Shown piece after piece: positions 54,558 through 61,988 of a DNA stretch of 64,000 nt. The stretch is from an uncultured Clostridia bacterium. Lineage in GTDB: Bacteria; Bacillota; Clostridia; TANB77; CAG-508. Position 1 is the stretch's first letter. Each line of letters starts with the position of its first letter. The notes below the pieces were generated by a model. That model ran no database searches. It worked only from the letters and a program-made list of their open reading frames with translations, and was not told the origin of the DNA. The stretch lies in assembly GCA_948739805.1 (NCBI GenBank), contig CAPYID010000003.1:1-64000 (forward strand), in the 5' to 3' direction. The translations under genes were made by a program, and so were the position numbers.

Positions 54558-55238
54558 CTAATTTGAATCAGTATTTAGATACACATTTGGAACCCCTCCA
54601 ATTATTACATTTTCACTTAATACTAATTCACTCGTGACTTGTGTTTGTATTACTTCATATGGGGTTAGTATATTTATATCACATGTTATGTCTAACCATA
54701 ATCTATGTAATGTTTGGTTTATTCCTGCATCATCAAATTCATTTCTTATTTTTGTCTGAATTGTACCTGATAATGCTACTTTTAATGGAATTTTGGGTCC
54801 AATACCAGAAATCCATTTTATTCCTGTTATACTACCAAAAGGTATATTTGATATTAATCTATCATTTTCATTTAAACTTACTTGAATATCATTGGTAATA
54901 CTTGATATCATATTGTTTAATGGTCTGGAGTTTACTTGTAATAGCTGTATATTCCCATTTTCGTCTTGCTTGATAGTTATTATTTCACTCTCTTGATATT
55001 TATCTACATTTATTGTCGTTATTCTATTTACTTCTATAGTTACTATACTATTTGCTTCATCAATGCATAATTTTTCAAACAATGGATTAATAGCATTAAG
55101 TATATTTACCATAACCAAAATTGCTATAATTAAAACTATTATAATTGTAATTATTTTTTTACAGTTTTTATTTCCATTTCTCCCACCATACATTATTTTA
55201 GGGAAATGTATTCTTGCTCTTGAATATATTTTATCCAT
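54558..55238 (-). CDS. yunB: Sporulation protein YunB
   Basis: 226-residue membrane-anchored sporulation protein. An N-terminal helix (about 30-52) precedes the YunB domain: ANSIVTIEVNRITTINV, NDRLISNIPFGSITGIKWISGIGPKIPLKV, and DAGINQTLHRLWLDITCDINILTPYE, a strongly conserved stretch. In Bacillus yunB is sigma-E dependent and needed for spore formation. It lies directly downstream of the sipL-like gene (gap of five bases), a natural pairing of spore morphogenesis genes. Confidence 0.92.
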   Translation of the reverse strand: MDKIYSRARIHFPKIMYGGRNGNKNCKKIITIIIVLIIAILVMVNILNAINPLFEKLCIDEANSIVTIEVNRITTINVDKYQESEIITIKQDENGNIQLLQVNSRPLNNMISSITNDIQVSLNENDRLISNIPFGSITGIKWISGIGPKIPLKVALSGTIQTKIRNEFDDAGINQTLHRLWLDITCDINILTPYEVIQTQVTSELVLSENVIIGGVPNVYLNTDSN

Positions 55239-55243
55239 ATTTA

Positions 55244-56788
55244 TTAATTACTTTTCATACATACATATTTTGGAATAAATAACTGCATTCCAACATCTAT
55301 TTTGTCTGGATCTTCTATTTCATTTAGTTTCATTATATCCTCTATTGTGCTTTTATATCTCTTTGCAATTTTCCATAAGCTATCTCCTGGCTTTACAAAG
55401 TATATAGTCATACTATATGGATTTTCTGTACATTTTTCTTCATTCAAATTAACATCTTCGATAATATTCATATTTATTTGATTATATTGGCTTACTTCAA
55501 AATTTAAATTGATATTTAATGTTACTTCTGAATCCTCAATAACAAAGTCTTGCATTGCAATTTCCACATTTGTATCTATTTTACTACTCTCTGTAATTTC
55601 TTCATAATCCATTACATACATAATTGGTATAGTTTTTGTTATTCCTTCTACTGTTGTTTGATTATTAGATGTTATTAAGAAATCTACTTTTATTTCTCCT
55701 TCATATTTTATTTTTCCTCTTGATATAGTTGCAGTATTAATACTAGGTGTTATTCTTATATCTCTTATTTTCTCTCCTGCTACTTCTTGTATTTGCATCT
55801 TTTCTTTTATTTCATATACATCGTTTTTATTCTTTTTATCTACCATTGTTACTATATCTCTAGATTTGAATTCTAAATTCATACTAGGACTGTATAAATC
55901 TTCTAGTACCTCTATTTCTTCTTCTCTAATTGCATTACATGATACGTCTAGTTCTATTTCTACATATATAGAATGTTCTTCCTCTGAATTAGGTTTTATT
56001 AATACATTTCTAATTGTATATTTAGTGTCACATATATCATTTTCGGATATATTAAGCATTTCTACAAATCCCATTATTGGAATCTTCTCTTCCACATTTC
56101 TAATTCTATTGTCTTCGGTTAAATACATTATTTTTACATCTGCATCTGCCTTAGCTAAAATTTTATTATAACTCATTTTGCTGTCTTTATTAATAATGCT
56201 AAAATCAACCCTTAATATTTCTGCTAGATTATCACCTGAGTCAATTTTTATAGTTTCTTTTGCATATGTCTTTGTAGAATTACTACCAATAACTGAATTA
56301 AATTTTACGTTTTTTCTAATTTCTTGTATGTCTTTTATGTTTTGTATATCATTTACTATGTCCAAGTCTTCATTAGCATATAAGGTTACTTCTGCCTCTA
56401 ACTCTACTTTTAAATTTACTTTTCTTCCATTCAATACTTTGCATTCTATTGATTTTATTATAACTTTTTCGTTAAGACTCATACCGTTTAGTGCTTCTTT
56501 ACACTCGATTACTTCTTTAAAATCAATATTTGTATTGATTCCTCTTACATTATCTCTTTCTCCATCTGCCAAATAAATTATATAAACATTTACATTTCCA
56601 TCTAGCTTTATCTTTCCATCTGATACTTCTTTTCTATATATGCATATATTTCCGCTTGTACTTATTGGTTTTAATATGTCAGGTTTTATATCTGGTATTA
56701 TAGTATCTTCTTCTAGCATAAATTTTTCTGTTTTTTGAGTTACTATTCTATTTATACATATATTCTTTTTTACTGTTTCAACCTTCAT
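55244..56788 (-). CDS. SipL-like spore morphogenesis protein (DUF3794 x3 + LysM)
   Basis: 514 aa from ATG at 56788; GGAGGATATGATA lies before it and the ATG two codons upstream is too close. Three DUF3794 (SPOCS) units occupy most of the protein; each carries the ...KFKS/..VDVKIMYLTEDN-type strands. The C-terminus is a LysM domain, VKPGDSLWKIAKRYKSTIEDIMKLNEI...DVGMQLFIPKY. This architecture matches SipL of Clostridioides difficile, which binds SpoIVA and anchors the spore coat. Downstream yunB supports a sporulation role. Confidence 0.9.
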   Translation of the reverse strand: MKVETVKKNICINRIVTQKTEKFMLEEDTIIPDIKPDILKPISTSGNICIYRKEVSDGKIKLDGNVNVYIIYLADGERDNVRGINTNIDFKEVIECKEALNGMSLNEKVIIKSIECKVLNGRKVNLKVELEAEVTLYANEDLDIVNDIQNIKDIQEIRKNVKFNSVIGSNSTKTYAKETIKIDSGDNLAEILRVDFSIINKDSKMSYNKILAKADADVKIMYLTEDNRIRNVEEKIPIMGFVEMLNISENDICDTKYTIRNVLIKPNSEEEHSIYVEIELDVSCNAIREEEIEVLEDLYSPSMNLEFKSRDIVTMVDKKNKNDVYEIKEKMQIQEVAGEKIRDIRITPSINTATISRGKIKYEGEIKVDFLITSNNQTTVEGITKTIPIMYVMDYEEITESSKIDTNVEIAMQDFVIEDSEVTLNINLNFEVSQYNQINMNIIEDVNLNEEKCTENPYSMTIYFVKPGDSLWKIAKRYKSTIEDIMKLNEIEDPDKIDVGMQLFIPKYVCMKSN

Positions 56789-56835
56789 TATCATATCCTC
56801 CTTGTTTTTAATATATATATGTTAGAATATTAAAA

Positions 56836-56862
56836 AAAATTCCTAGTCAAACTAGGAATTTT
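56836..56862 (-). terminator. Terminator of veg
   Basis: AAAATTCCTAG-tcaaa-CTAGGAATTTT hairpin between the veg stop and the sipL-like start. Confidence 0.8.
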
Positions 56863-56880
56863 AATATATCATATTGGCTT

Positions 56881-57183
56881 TTACAAAACAGCTACTTTTT
56901 TTGCTTTCTTTTCATCAAAAATTGGTATGTCTAAAGGCGAATAATCTGTACCATTAAATATTGATACTTCTACACTCTTTGTTAGTACATCTGTGTAATT
57001 GTATGAAGTATTTCCCTCTTCTTCATCACATTTTACTACAAATAAATTTGAATATACATTTTTTACTGTACCTATTTTTTCATACATTTTACTTCTTCCT
57101 AATGTTCCTTTTATAAGTATCTTTTGTCCTATTTGTGCTTCGATATCTGTTTTCAGATTATCAATGTCACTTTTACAAAACAT
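56881..57183 (-). CDS. veg: Veg family protein
   Basis: 100 aa from ATG at 57183, with AGGTGG upstream; the longer frame starts in the ribosome binding site. Veg motif order is DIDNLKTDIEAQIGQKILIKGTLGR, then YEKIGTVKNVYSNLFVVKC and SYNYTDVLTKSVEVSIF. Bacillus Veg is abundant and influences biofilm genes; in Firmicutes veg is often next to yabG. Here the neighbouring yabG is only a 3' fragment, which is part of the rearranged region to the right. Confidence 0.92.
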   Translation of the reverse strand: MFCKSDIDNLKTDIEAQIGQKILIKGTLGRSKMYEKIGTVKNVYSNLFVVKCDEEEGNTSYNYTDVLTKSVEVSIFNGTDYSPLDIPIFDEKKAKKVAVL

Positions 57184-57356
57184 ATAACCACCTACTTCTC
57201 TATTGATGTCCAAATTATAGCATTTTTAGAAGCAAATGTCAAAAAATATCGGTTCTTGTAATTATGTGCTTTTCTTACTCTTGCAATAGTTATATAGGTT
57301 CATTCTGTTGTTGTTACATTTGTATTACAATTATGTTACAAAAATGTAATATTTTG

Positions 57357-57560
57357 TTATAAAGTATATTTTTTCTTTCTTCCCTTTGAAGTTATTCCTC
57401 CTACTCTTTTATTATCGTCTTTTAGTAAACAAGAAATTTCTTTCATAGTAACATTTTTTTCCTCAGAAGTAATAGCAACTTTTTCTGCAATTGTTAATGG
57501 ATCCATAAAATCTATTAATACTCTTGCTGGAGATGATGCAAAGTTCGCTTCAGCTCTCAT
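57357..57560 (-). pseudogene. 3' fragment of yabG (67 codons)
   Basis: Bases 57371-57545 match 59800-59974 at 174 of 175 positions with no gaps. The open frame starts with an unrelated ATG codon (MRAEA) and then continues as NFASSPARVLIDFMDPLTIAEKVAITSEE, the C-terminal YabG block, but ends with KKKYTL instead of the proper C-terminus. It cannot make an active protease. It lies next to veg, where yabG is expected, and so is probably the remnant of the original gene. Confidence 0.88.
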
Positions 57561-57977
57561 CTATTTCCATAATTTTACTAAATCATCATCAGTAATAATC
57601 TTTAATTGATAACAAGCTAATTCTAGTTCTTTCCTTCTTTCCTCTTTATCTTCAATACTACTCAAATAATTTAATACAGCCTCTTTTCCACCTATACATT
57701 CATAGATTTCGTTCATTTCTTCTTTTGTAAACTTACGAATTTCATTTGTATGCCTATCTTTCATTTTATAACTCCTACATAATTCATAAAACATTGAAAG
57801 CCTATACATTCGCATTGTTTCATCATTATAATCATTCTTAAGCATTTTTACTGTATCACCTATGTTTTCAACATACATAGGCTCTCTATATGTTTTATAT
57901 GCTAAAAAACTCCCTAACACTATAGCACAAAATACTACTGTAAATATTATCGCTATTACAACTTTATCTTTAAGCAT
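57561..57977 (-). CDS. Membrane-anchored hypothetical protein of the LytTR operon
   Basis: 138 residues with one N-terminal helix (VVIAIIFTVVFCAIVLGSFLAYK) and a soluble helical domain rich in charged residues (NDETMRMYRLSMFYELCRSYKMKDRHTNEIRKF...). It overlaps the preceding small membrane gene by eight bases, so translation is coupled. The stop adjoins the yabG 3' fragment directly, so the cassette boundary falls at about 57,550. Not recognised; in LytTR operons such partners are often membrane proteins that control the regulator. Confidence 0.65.
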   Translation of the reverse strand: MLKDKVVIAIIFTVVFCAIVLGSFLAYKTYREPMYVENIGDTVKMLKNDYNDETMRMYRLSMFYELCRSYKMKDRHTNEIRKFTKEEMNEIYECIGGKEAVLNYLSSIEDKEERRKELELACYQLKIITDDDLVKLWK

Positions 57978-58275
57978 TTTTATCTCCTCCCTTCATTTTT
58001 TCTAATTTTTCATTTAACTTATTTACAGTATATCTATCATATTTTCTAACTGCACATAATAATAATAAATATATAATAGTATATACTATTATATACCATG
58101 GAAAAAAGTATAATAATATTTTTAATATATTATGTATGTCTTGTAATGGAACAATAATACTATCAATTAAAATAGCTACTAAGATTGTATATGTAACATG
58201 AGTAATTATTATAAATGGTATAAAGCCAATTATATAATATAAAAATAATTTGAAAATTAATCTTCTCCTTTTCAT
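57970..58275 (-). CDS. Small multi-helix membrane protein of the LytTR operon
   Basis: 101 residues with about three membrane helices: LFLYYIIGFIPFIIITHVTYTILVAILIDSI and ILKILLYFFPWYIIVYTIIYLLLLCAV. Positive residues at the N-terminus (MKRRR) suit insertion with that end inside. The start AGGAGGATATAAGT-ATG overlaps the LytTR stop. The position just after a LytTR gene parallels DUF3021 proteins of LytTR-membrane pairs, but the sequence is shorter and I see no DUF3021 signature. Possibly an inhibitor or sensor for the regulator. Confidence 0.65.
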   Translation of the reverse strand: MKRRRLIFKLFLYYIIGFIPFIIITHVTYTILVAILIDSIIVPLQDIHNILKILLYFFPWYIIVYTIIYLLLLCAVRKYDRYTVNKLNEKLEKMKGGDKNA

Positions 58276-58277
58276 AC

Positions 58278-58745
58278 TTATATCCTCCTATCATCTAAAT
58301 ATCTCATAATATCTCTTGTTTTTCTTCTGGAAACTGTTTCATCTGTTGAATCATCTAATTTAATAATTACTTTACCTGTTTCACTTATATCAAATTTTTC
58401 TACGTGTCTAATATTTACTACACAACTTTTAGAGATTCTAATAAAATCCGCATTCATATTTTCTAATTCATATAATTTGCTCTTTATTCTATATTTTCCG
58501 TTTTTTGTTTTACAATAGTTATATTTTTTATCACTATAAAACATTATTATGTCTTCAAATTTTATTTCTAATAAAGAAAATTCATCATCTGTAACTATAA
58601 ACTTATTATTATAAATTAATTCGTAGTTATTTATATATTCGATAAAATGTTGTAAATTTGAGTTTTCATGAGAATATTGTAATTCAATAAGAAATTCATT
58701 TTGCTCTAAACTTTCGTTTATTTTTTGTTTTATATCAACTTTCAT
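58278..58745 (-). CDS. LytTR-family DNA-binding regulator (no receiver domain)
   Basis: 155 residues. An N-terminal ~50-residue segment is followed by a LytTR domain: LLEIKFEDIIMFYSDKKYNYCKTKNGKYRIKSKLYELENMNADFIRISKSCVVNIRHVEKFD. It has the LytTR beta strands and the conserved FIRISKS..VNI core. No receiver domain, so it is a stand-alone regulator of the type paired with small membrane proteins. AGGAGG precedes the ATG. A canonical LytTR site lies 109-139 bases upstream, so it likely controls its own operon and possibly the divergent exported-protein gene. Confidence 0.88.
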   Translation of the reverse strand: MKVDIKQKINESLEQNEFLIELQYSHENSNLQHFIEYINNYELIYNNKFIVTDDEFSLLEIKFEDIIMFYSDKKYNYCKTKNGKYRIKSKLYELENMNADFIRISKSCVVNIRHVEKFDISETGKVIIKLDDSTDETVSRRKTRDIMRYLDDRRI

Positions 58746-58789
58746 ATTTCTTATTCCTCCTTTTTTATATTTCTTATTCCTCCTTTCTT
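58744..58789. repeat. Tandem 23-bp duplication of the LytTR ribosome binding region
   Basis: The unit ATATTTCTTATTCCTCCT plus flank occurs at 58744-58766 and 58767-58789, differing at one base. Each copy has an AGGAGG (minus strand). Only the inner one serves the ATG at 58745. Confidence 0.85.
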
Positions 58790-58794
58790 AAAGT

Positions 58795-58884
58795 ATTATA
58801 TCTTTAAACCGTATAATTTACTAGATACTTTTAATAAGTGGTTATATAAAAAAATAAACGGAATAAGATTTAAAAATAAACGGT
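58795..58884 (-). promoter_or_regulatory. LytTR operon promoter and LytTR-type binding site
   Basis: On the minus strand ACCGTTTAT (plus 58876-58884) and TCCGTTTAT (plus 58854-58862) are direct repeats separated by 13 bases. Both match the LytTR consensus [TA][AC][CA]GTTN[AG][TC], normally spaced 12-13 bases. A TATAAT (plus 58795-58800) lies 50-80 bases downstream with only a weak -35, as expected for an activator-dependent promoter. Confidence 0.65.
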
Positions 58885-59059
58885 CATATTTAATGATAAG
58901 TGGTGAAACACTTTAAAGAGTAGATTTCAACGAAAATTTATTAGTAATTACATTTGACATTAATAATAATTCATATTATTATATAATTAGTTTCTTTATG
59001 AAACAGCTGAAATGATTACTATTTCAGAAGATTAAATATTGTCTTCTTAACTAGTAATA

Positions 59060-59690
59060 GGGTGTGAAATTGGGTACTATAGGAGGATTCTTATATGAAA
59101 ATTAAAACTTTAAAAGCACCATTCATTTTATTATTTGCAGTAATGTAGATTTTTTCCACAGTTTCTATATCTTTTGCTGCAGAAGAGGAAAATCCTACAT
59201 GGCAATTTGGTGATGTTCTCTATGCAGATGAAAATATTGCAGTATTCTATGGTAATCCTTATGAGGATGAAAATGCTACTAGAACTGTTGAAACGCACGC
59301 TACTTATGGTTTGGAATATGACCAAATTTGGGCTAATTCTTACACTTCAAAAAATCAAACCATTAGCATCCCTGCTTCTTCAAATAACCCATTAACCTAT
59401 TTTACTGCTACACAGGAAACAGATGGTGATGTGCAAAAATCCATTATATATGTTTTTCGACCTGATGGTAGCACTTGCTTCATATGGGATATGGGAGATT
59501 CTTATTTTGAAGCCAGAGATAGAGTAATTGGTGCCAAAGTTCTTCCGAGCAAAGCATATGCTTGGACATCTGGTTCATTAACACTTCGGTGGAATGTAGA
59601 AACAGGTAGCAATGGAGCCAGAATGAACCTTTGGGCATGGTAAGATATGCAAAAATGCAACCGTAATTAAAAATAACCAATTTCACACCC
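59060..59690. repeat. Perfect 14-bp inverted repeats flanking the exported-protein gene
   Basis: GGGTGTGAAATTGG (59060-59073) and CCAATTTCACACCC (59677-59690) are exact inverted copies bracketing the gene 59095-59643 closely, giving a cassette about 630 bases long. No transposase is present between them. Confidence 0.75.
59095..59643 (+). pseudogene. Exported protein with an amber codon in its signal peptide
   Basis: ATG at 59095 with AGGAGGAT upstream. Codons 1-17 form a signal peptide start (MKIKTLKAPFILLFAVM), then TAG (59146-59148), then IFSTVSISFAAEEENPTW in the same frame with a plausible signal cleavage after SFAA. The frame continues to LRWNVETGSNGARMNLWAW at 59643, 182 codons in all. 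The mature part is beta-rich with several Trp and no cysteine pair typical of class II bacteriocins. The family is unknown. It is divergent from the LytTR operon and may be its target. Whether the stop is read through or simply a knockout is not known. Confidence 0.65.
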
Positions 59691-59698
59691 CAAATGAA

Positions 59699-59727
59699 GA
59701 TGGTACCCTATTTTTAGGATACCATCT
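59699..59727 (+). terminator. Terminator of the exported-protein gene
   Basis: GATGGTACCCTA-ttttt-TAGGATACCATC hairpin, followed by TTTGTTTTG. Confidence 0.8.
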
Positions 59728-59764
59728 TTGTTTTGTACAATCATTTAGATTATATAATTTGACA

Positions 59765-60592
59765 TCAAAAATGCATTTTAGTATTTTCTATTTCTCGTAT
59801 TTTCTTTCTTCCCTTTGAAGTTATTCCTCCTACTCTTTTATTATCGTCTTTTAGTAAACAAGAAATTTCTTTCATAGTAACATTTTTTTCCTCAGAAGTA
59901 ATTGCAACTTTTTCTGCAATTGTTAATGGATCCATAAAATCTATTAATACTCTTGCTGGAGATGATGCAAAGTTTGCTCCTGATTCCATAATTGCTTCAA
60001 AAAAACTTTGACATGCTCCTGCAAATATAACTAAATCTTTGTCTAGAGAAGCTCTTCTTGCCTCTTTTACTGTATTTATAAAATATCTTGAGTTTCTATA
60101 ATTATATATATCTGTAAAACCTGTTCCATTCTTTATCATACCATCATGACCAGTAATAACAAGAATATCTGGTTTATATCTTCTTATCAAATTTCCTACT
60201 ACCATTGGTTGTTTGTTTTCTGGTACACTCTTTACAACTGCGTTTAATCCCATTTTTTTATAATATTTTGCAGATTTTTCTGCATATCTTCTATCTCCAT
60301 CCAAATGTAATATTTTACCACATAATATATTTATATAATTATTTATAAAATTTCTATTTTCTGTAATCTTGCTTTCTATTTTTTCATTTAATTTATTAAA
60401 CTCATTTTTTGCCATGCTTTTATCCACTATGTTTAAATCTTCAATAGGAGAATTTGCTTTTATTCTAATGGTTATACCTTTTAATATAGCATACTTACCT
60501 TGAGTTGTATTTATTATTTCTTCTACTTTAAATAAAATGTCATCATTATATGACTTTCTAGTAACTATAGTACCTCTTTTTATGTCATTCAT
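59765..60592 (-). CDS. yabG: Sporulation-specific protease YabG (complete copy)
   Basis: 275 aa, full length, start ATG at 60592 with AGGAGGACAATTTT. YabG is a sigma-K dependent protease that processes spore coat proteins (peptidase family U57). The N-terminus MNDIKRGTIVTRKSYNDDILFKVEEI resembles YabG. The catalytic region includes DILVITGHDGMIKNGTGFTDIYNYRNSRYFI and FAGACQSFFEAIMESGANFASSPARVLIDFMDPLTI. The last residues GRKKIREIENTKMHF are the intact C-terminus. It lies within a rearranged region with yabG fragments on both sides and is the only complete copy. Confidence 0.92.
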   Translation of the reverse strand: MNDIKRGTIVTRKSYNDDILFKVEEIINTTQGKYAILKGITIRIKANSPIEDLNIVDKSMAKNEFNKLNEKIESKITENRNFINNYINILCGKILHLDGDRRYAEKSAKYYKKMGLNAVVKSVPENKQPMVVGNLIRRYKPDILVITGHDGMIKNGTGFTDIYNYRNSRYFINTVKEARRASLDKDLVIFAGACQSFFEAIMESGANFASSPARVLIDFMDPLTIAEKVAITSEEKNVTMKEISCLLKDDNKRVGGITSKGRKKIREIENTKMHF

Positions 60593-60661
60593 AAAATTGT
60601 CCTCCTACTATAGTTTATGTAAATTGTTATATTATTGATAATTATAAATTAAATACTTTGC

Positions 60662-61201
60662 TTAGTTGTTATTTAATATCTTAATAAATTTAACTCCATT
60701 TAACTCTCCCATTTTCGGTTTAAATTCTTCTTCTTTGTTAATTATATATAAACTATCCCCTACATTTAATTCAGAAGCACTGATTCTATTTCCATTAATA
60801 TCTTTAATTAAGGAATTATTTGCTACTTTTATATTAATCGTATAAAAATCATAACCATATATTGCCTTAAGAATAACAGTATCATTATCTATTTTCTTTG
60901 TAACAGTAGCCTTTTCTTTTTCATTAGTTATCTCTCCATCTATATATACCTCATCATCTTCTTTGATATCAGAAATACTAAGAGTCTTTCCATTGCTATC
61001 ATAAATTGGCTTACCATCTGTTTTATAAGTATATTGCCTATATATTGGAAAACTAACACTAATATAGTCATTTTCTATTTTTGTAATTGTAACATTATAA
61101 TTTACATATTGCTTTGATATATTAATTACAAATAAAAATGCAAATATAACTATAATTAGCAATATGCTAATTATTATTAAAATTTTTGTTTTTTTCTTCA
61201 T
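60662..61201 (-). CDS. Membrane-anchored hypothetical protein
   Basis: 179 aa from ATG at 61201, which has AGGAGAAAGTTT directly upstream, although a longer open frame runs in from the exported-protein remnant. An N-terminal helix (ILIIISILLIIVIFAFLFVINI) is followed by a beta-rich extracellular domain with repeated xxGDxxYI patterns: DDEVYIDGEITNEKEKATVTKKI and NVGDSLYIINKEEE. Such domains resemble DUF5666/YobA-like OB folds. No enzyme motif. It is downstream of the 5' yabG fragment and upstream of the full yabG copy. Confidence 0.6.
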   Translation of the reverse strand: MKKKTKILIIISILLIIVIFAFLFVINISKQYVNYNVTITKIENDYISVSFPIYRQYTYKTDGKPIYDSNGKTLSISDIKEDDEVYIDGEITNEKEKATVTKKIDNDTVILKAIYGYDFYTINIKVANNSLIKDINGNRISASELNVGDSLYIINKEEEFKPKMGELNGVKFIKILNNN

Positions 61202-61543
61202 AAACTTTCTCCTAAATATTAAATTTGAAACCGAAAAAATCCTAAATTTTCTGTTAAGTCCCACATATGGTTCAAGCGTTAAATATATAGTCTCGACACC
61301 ACATGCTGGAACTGTTACAGTCCCCATAGTATTAACCATTGGACTAATCTCTGCTTCTTCTCTTAGTTCAGATATCGATACAAAGTCATATGTAATTGCA
61401 ACTTCATCTAGAAAATCATTTTTTTCTATAGAAGCCTCTTCATAAGTGCTGTTCTCAGCTGCGAATGTCATACTCATGTTTGTAAGACTCATGGTAATAA
61501 CAAGTAAAAAAGTCCCTATCCGCTTAAGTAAGCTTTTTTTCAT
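61202..61543 (-). pseudogene. Truncated exported protein fused in frame to the next gene
   Basis: ATG at 61543 with GGAGGTATTTTG gives a signal peptide (KSLLKRIGTFLLVITMSLTNMSMTFAAE) and about 75 residues of a mature region ending EPYVGLNRKFRIFSVSN. There is no stop: the frame runs through the ribosome binding site of the next gene into its ATG at 61201, giving a 293-residue fusion. A deletion that removed the 3' part and stop is the simplest explanation. The content (GTVTVPACGVETIYLTLEP) resembles an extracellular beta protein. Confidence 0.6.
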
Positions 61544-61606
61544 CAAAATACCTCCATTTGTTTAAAATAAATTCCCTATATAATAACAATACTCTATTAA
61601 GTATTA

Positions 61607-61678
61607 TTATATTATACTTTTCATCTTTTTACGACATATTATAGGCACGAAATTCCCTAATTTGAACTCAATTAACAT
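61607..61678 (-). CDS. Possible 23-residue remnant
   Basis: Minus-strand ATG at 61678 with GGAGAGAAGTT opens MLIEFKLGNFVPIICRKKMK and soon stops. The opening MLIEFxxxNF is a usual start of AAA ATPases of the Abi/RecF-like type, so it may be the broken 5' end of one. Low confidence. Confidence 0.25.
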   Translation of the reverse strand: MLIEFKLGNFVPIICRKKMKSII

Positions 61679-61832
61679 AACTTCTCTCCTTCCATGTTTA
61701 TATTAAAAAACGTAAATACATTTTTATATTATTTTATTGTTTTTTGCATTTTTTGTTACAGACATTCACAATTTTTTATAATAATATCTCTGATCATATT
61801 TCTAAGCATTTAACCTATATCATTTTTTCGTT

Positions 61833-61958
61833 TTAGTAAATACTCTCATGACCAGTAATAACAAGAATAGTTGTATTTATTATTTCTTCTACTTTAAATA
61901 AAATGTCATCATTATATGACTTTCTAGTAACTATAGTACCTCTTTTTATGTCATTCAT
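61833..61958 (-). pseudogene. 5' fragment of yabG with internal deletion (41 codons)
   Basis: Bases 61869-61973 are identical to 60503-60607, covering the ribosome binding site and the first 30 codons. Bases 61846-61868 then match 60144-60166. The gap between these in the full copy is 336 bases (112 codons), so the deletion is in frame. The reading continues as INTT-ILVITGH, then ESIY and a stop. Not functional. It is the counterpart of the 3' fragment at 57.4 kb. Confidence 0.88.
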
Positions 61959-61988
61959 AAAATTGTCCTCCTAATTATATGACTTTCT
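61911..61988. repeat. 15-bp direct repeat linking the yabG fragment and the coiled-coil gene end
   Basis: ATTATATGACTTTCT occurs at 61911-61925 (inside the yabG 5' fragment) and at 61974-61988 (end of the coiled-coil gene), 63 bases apart. The same sequence is at 60545-60559 in the full yabG. It looks like a microhomology footprint of recombination. Confidence 0.7.

Noticed and set aside
54558..57213. Plus-strand ORFs opposite yunB and the sipL-like gene
   Set aside because: All lack start signals and mirror the minus-strand coding pattern.
57357..61973. Classical skin element excised during sporulation
   Set aside because: There is no recombinase gene, and the interval carries its own complete yabG, so excision is not needed for function.
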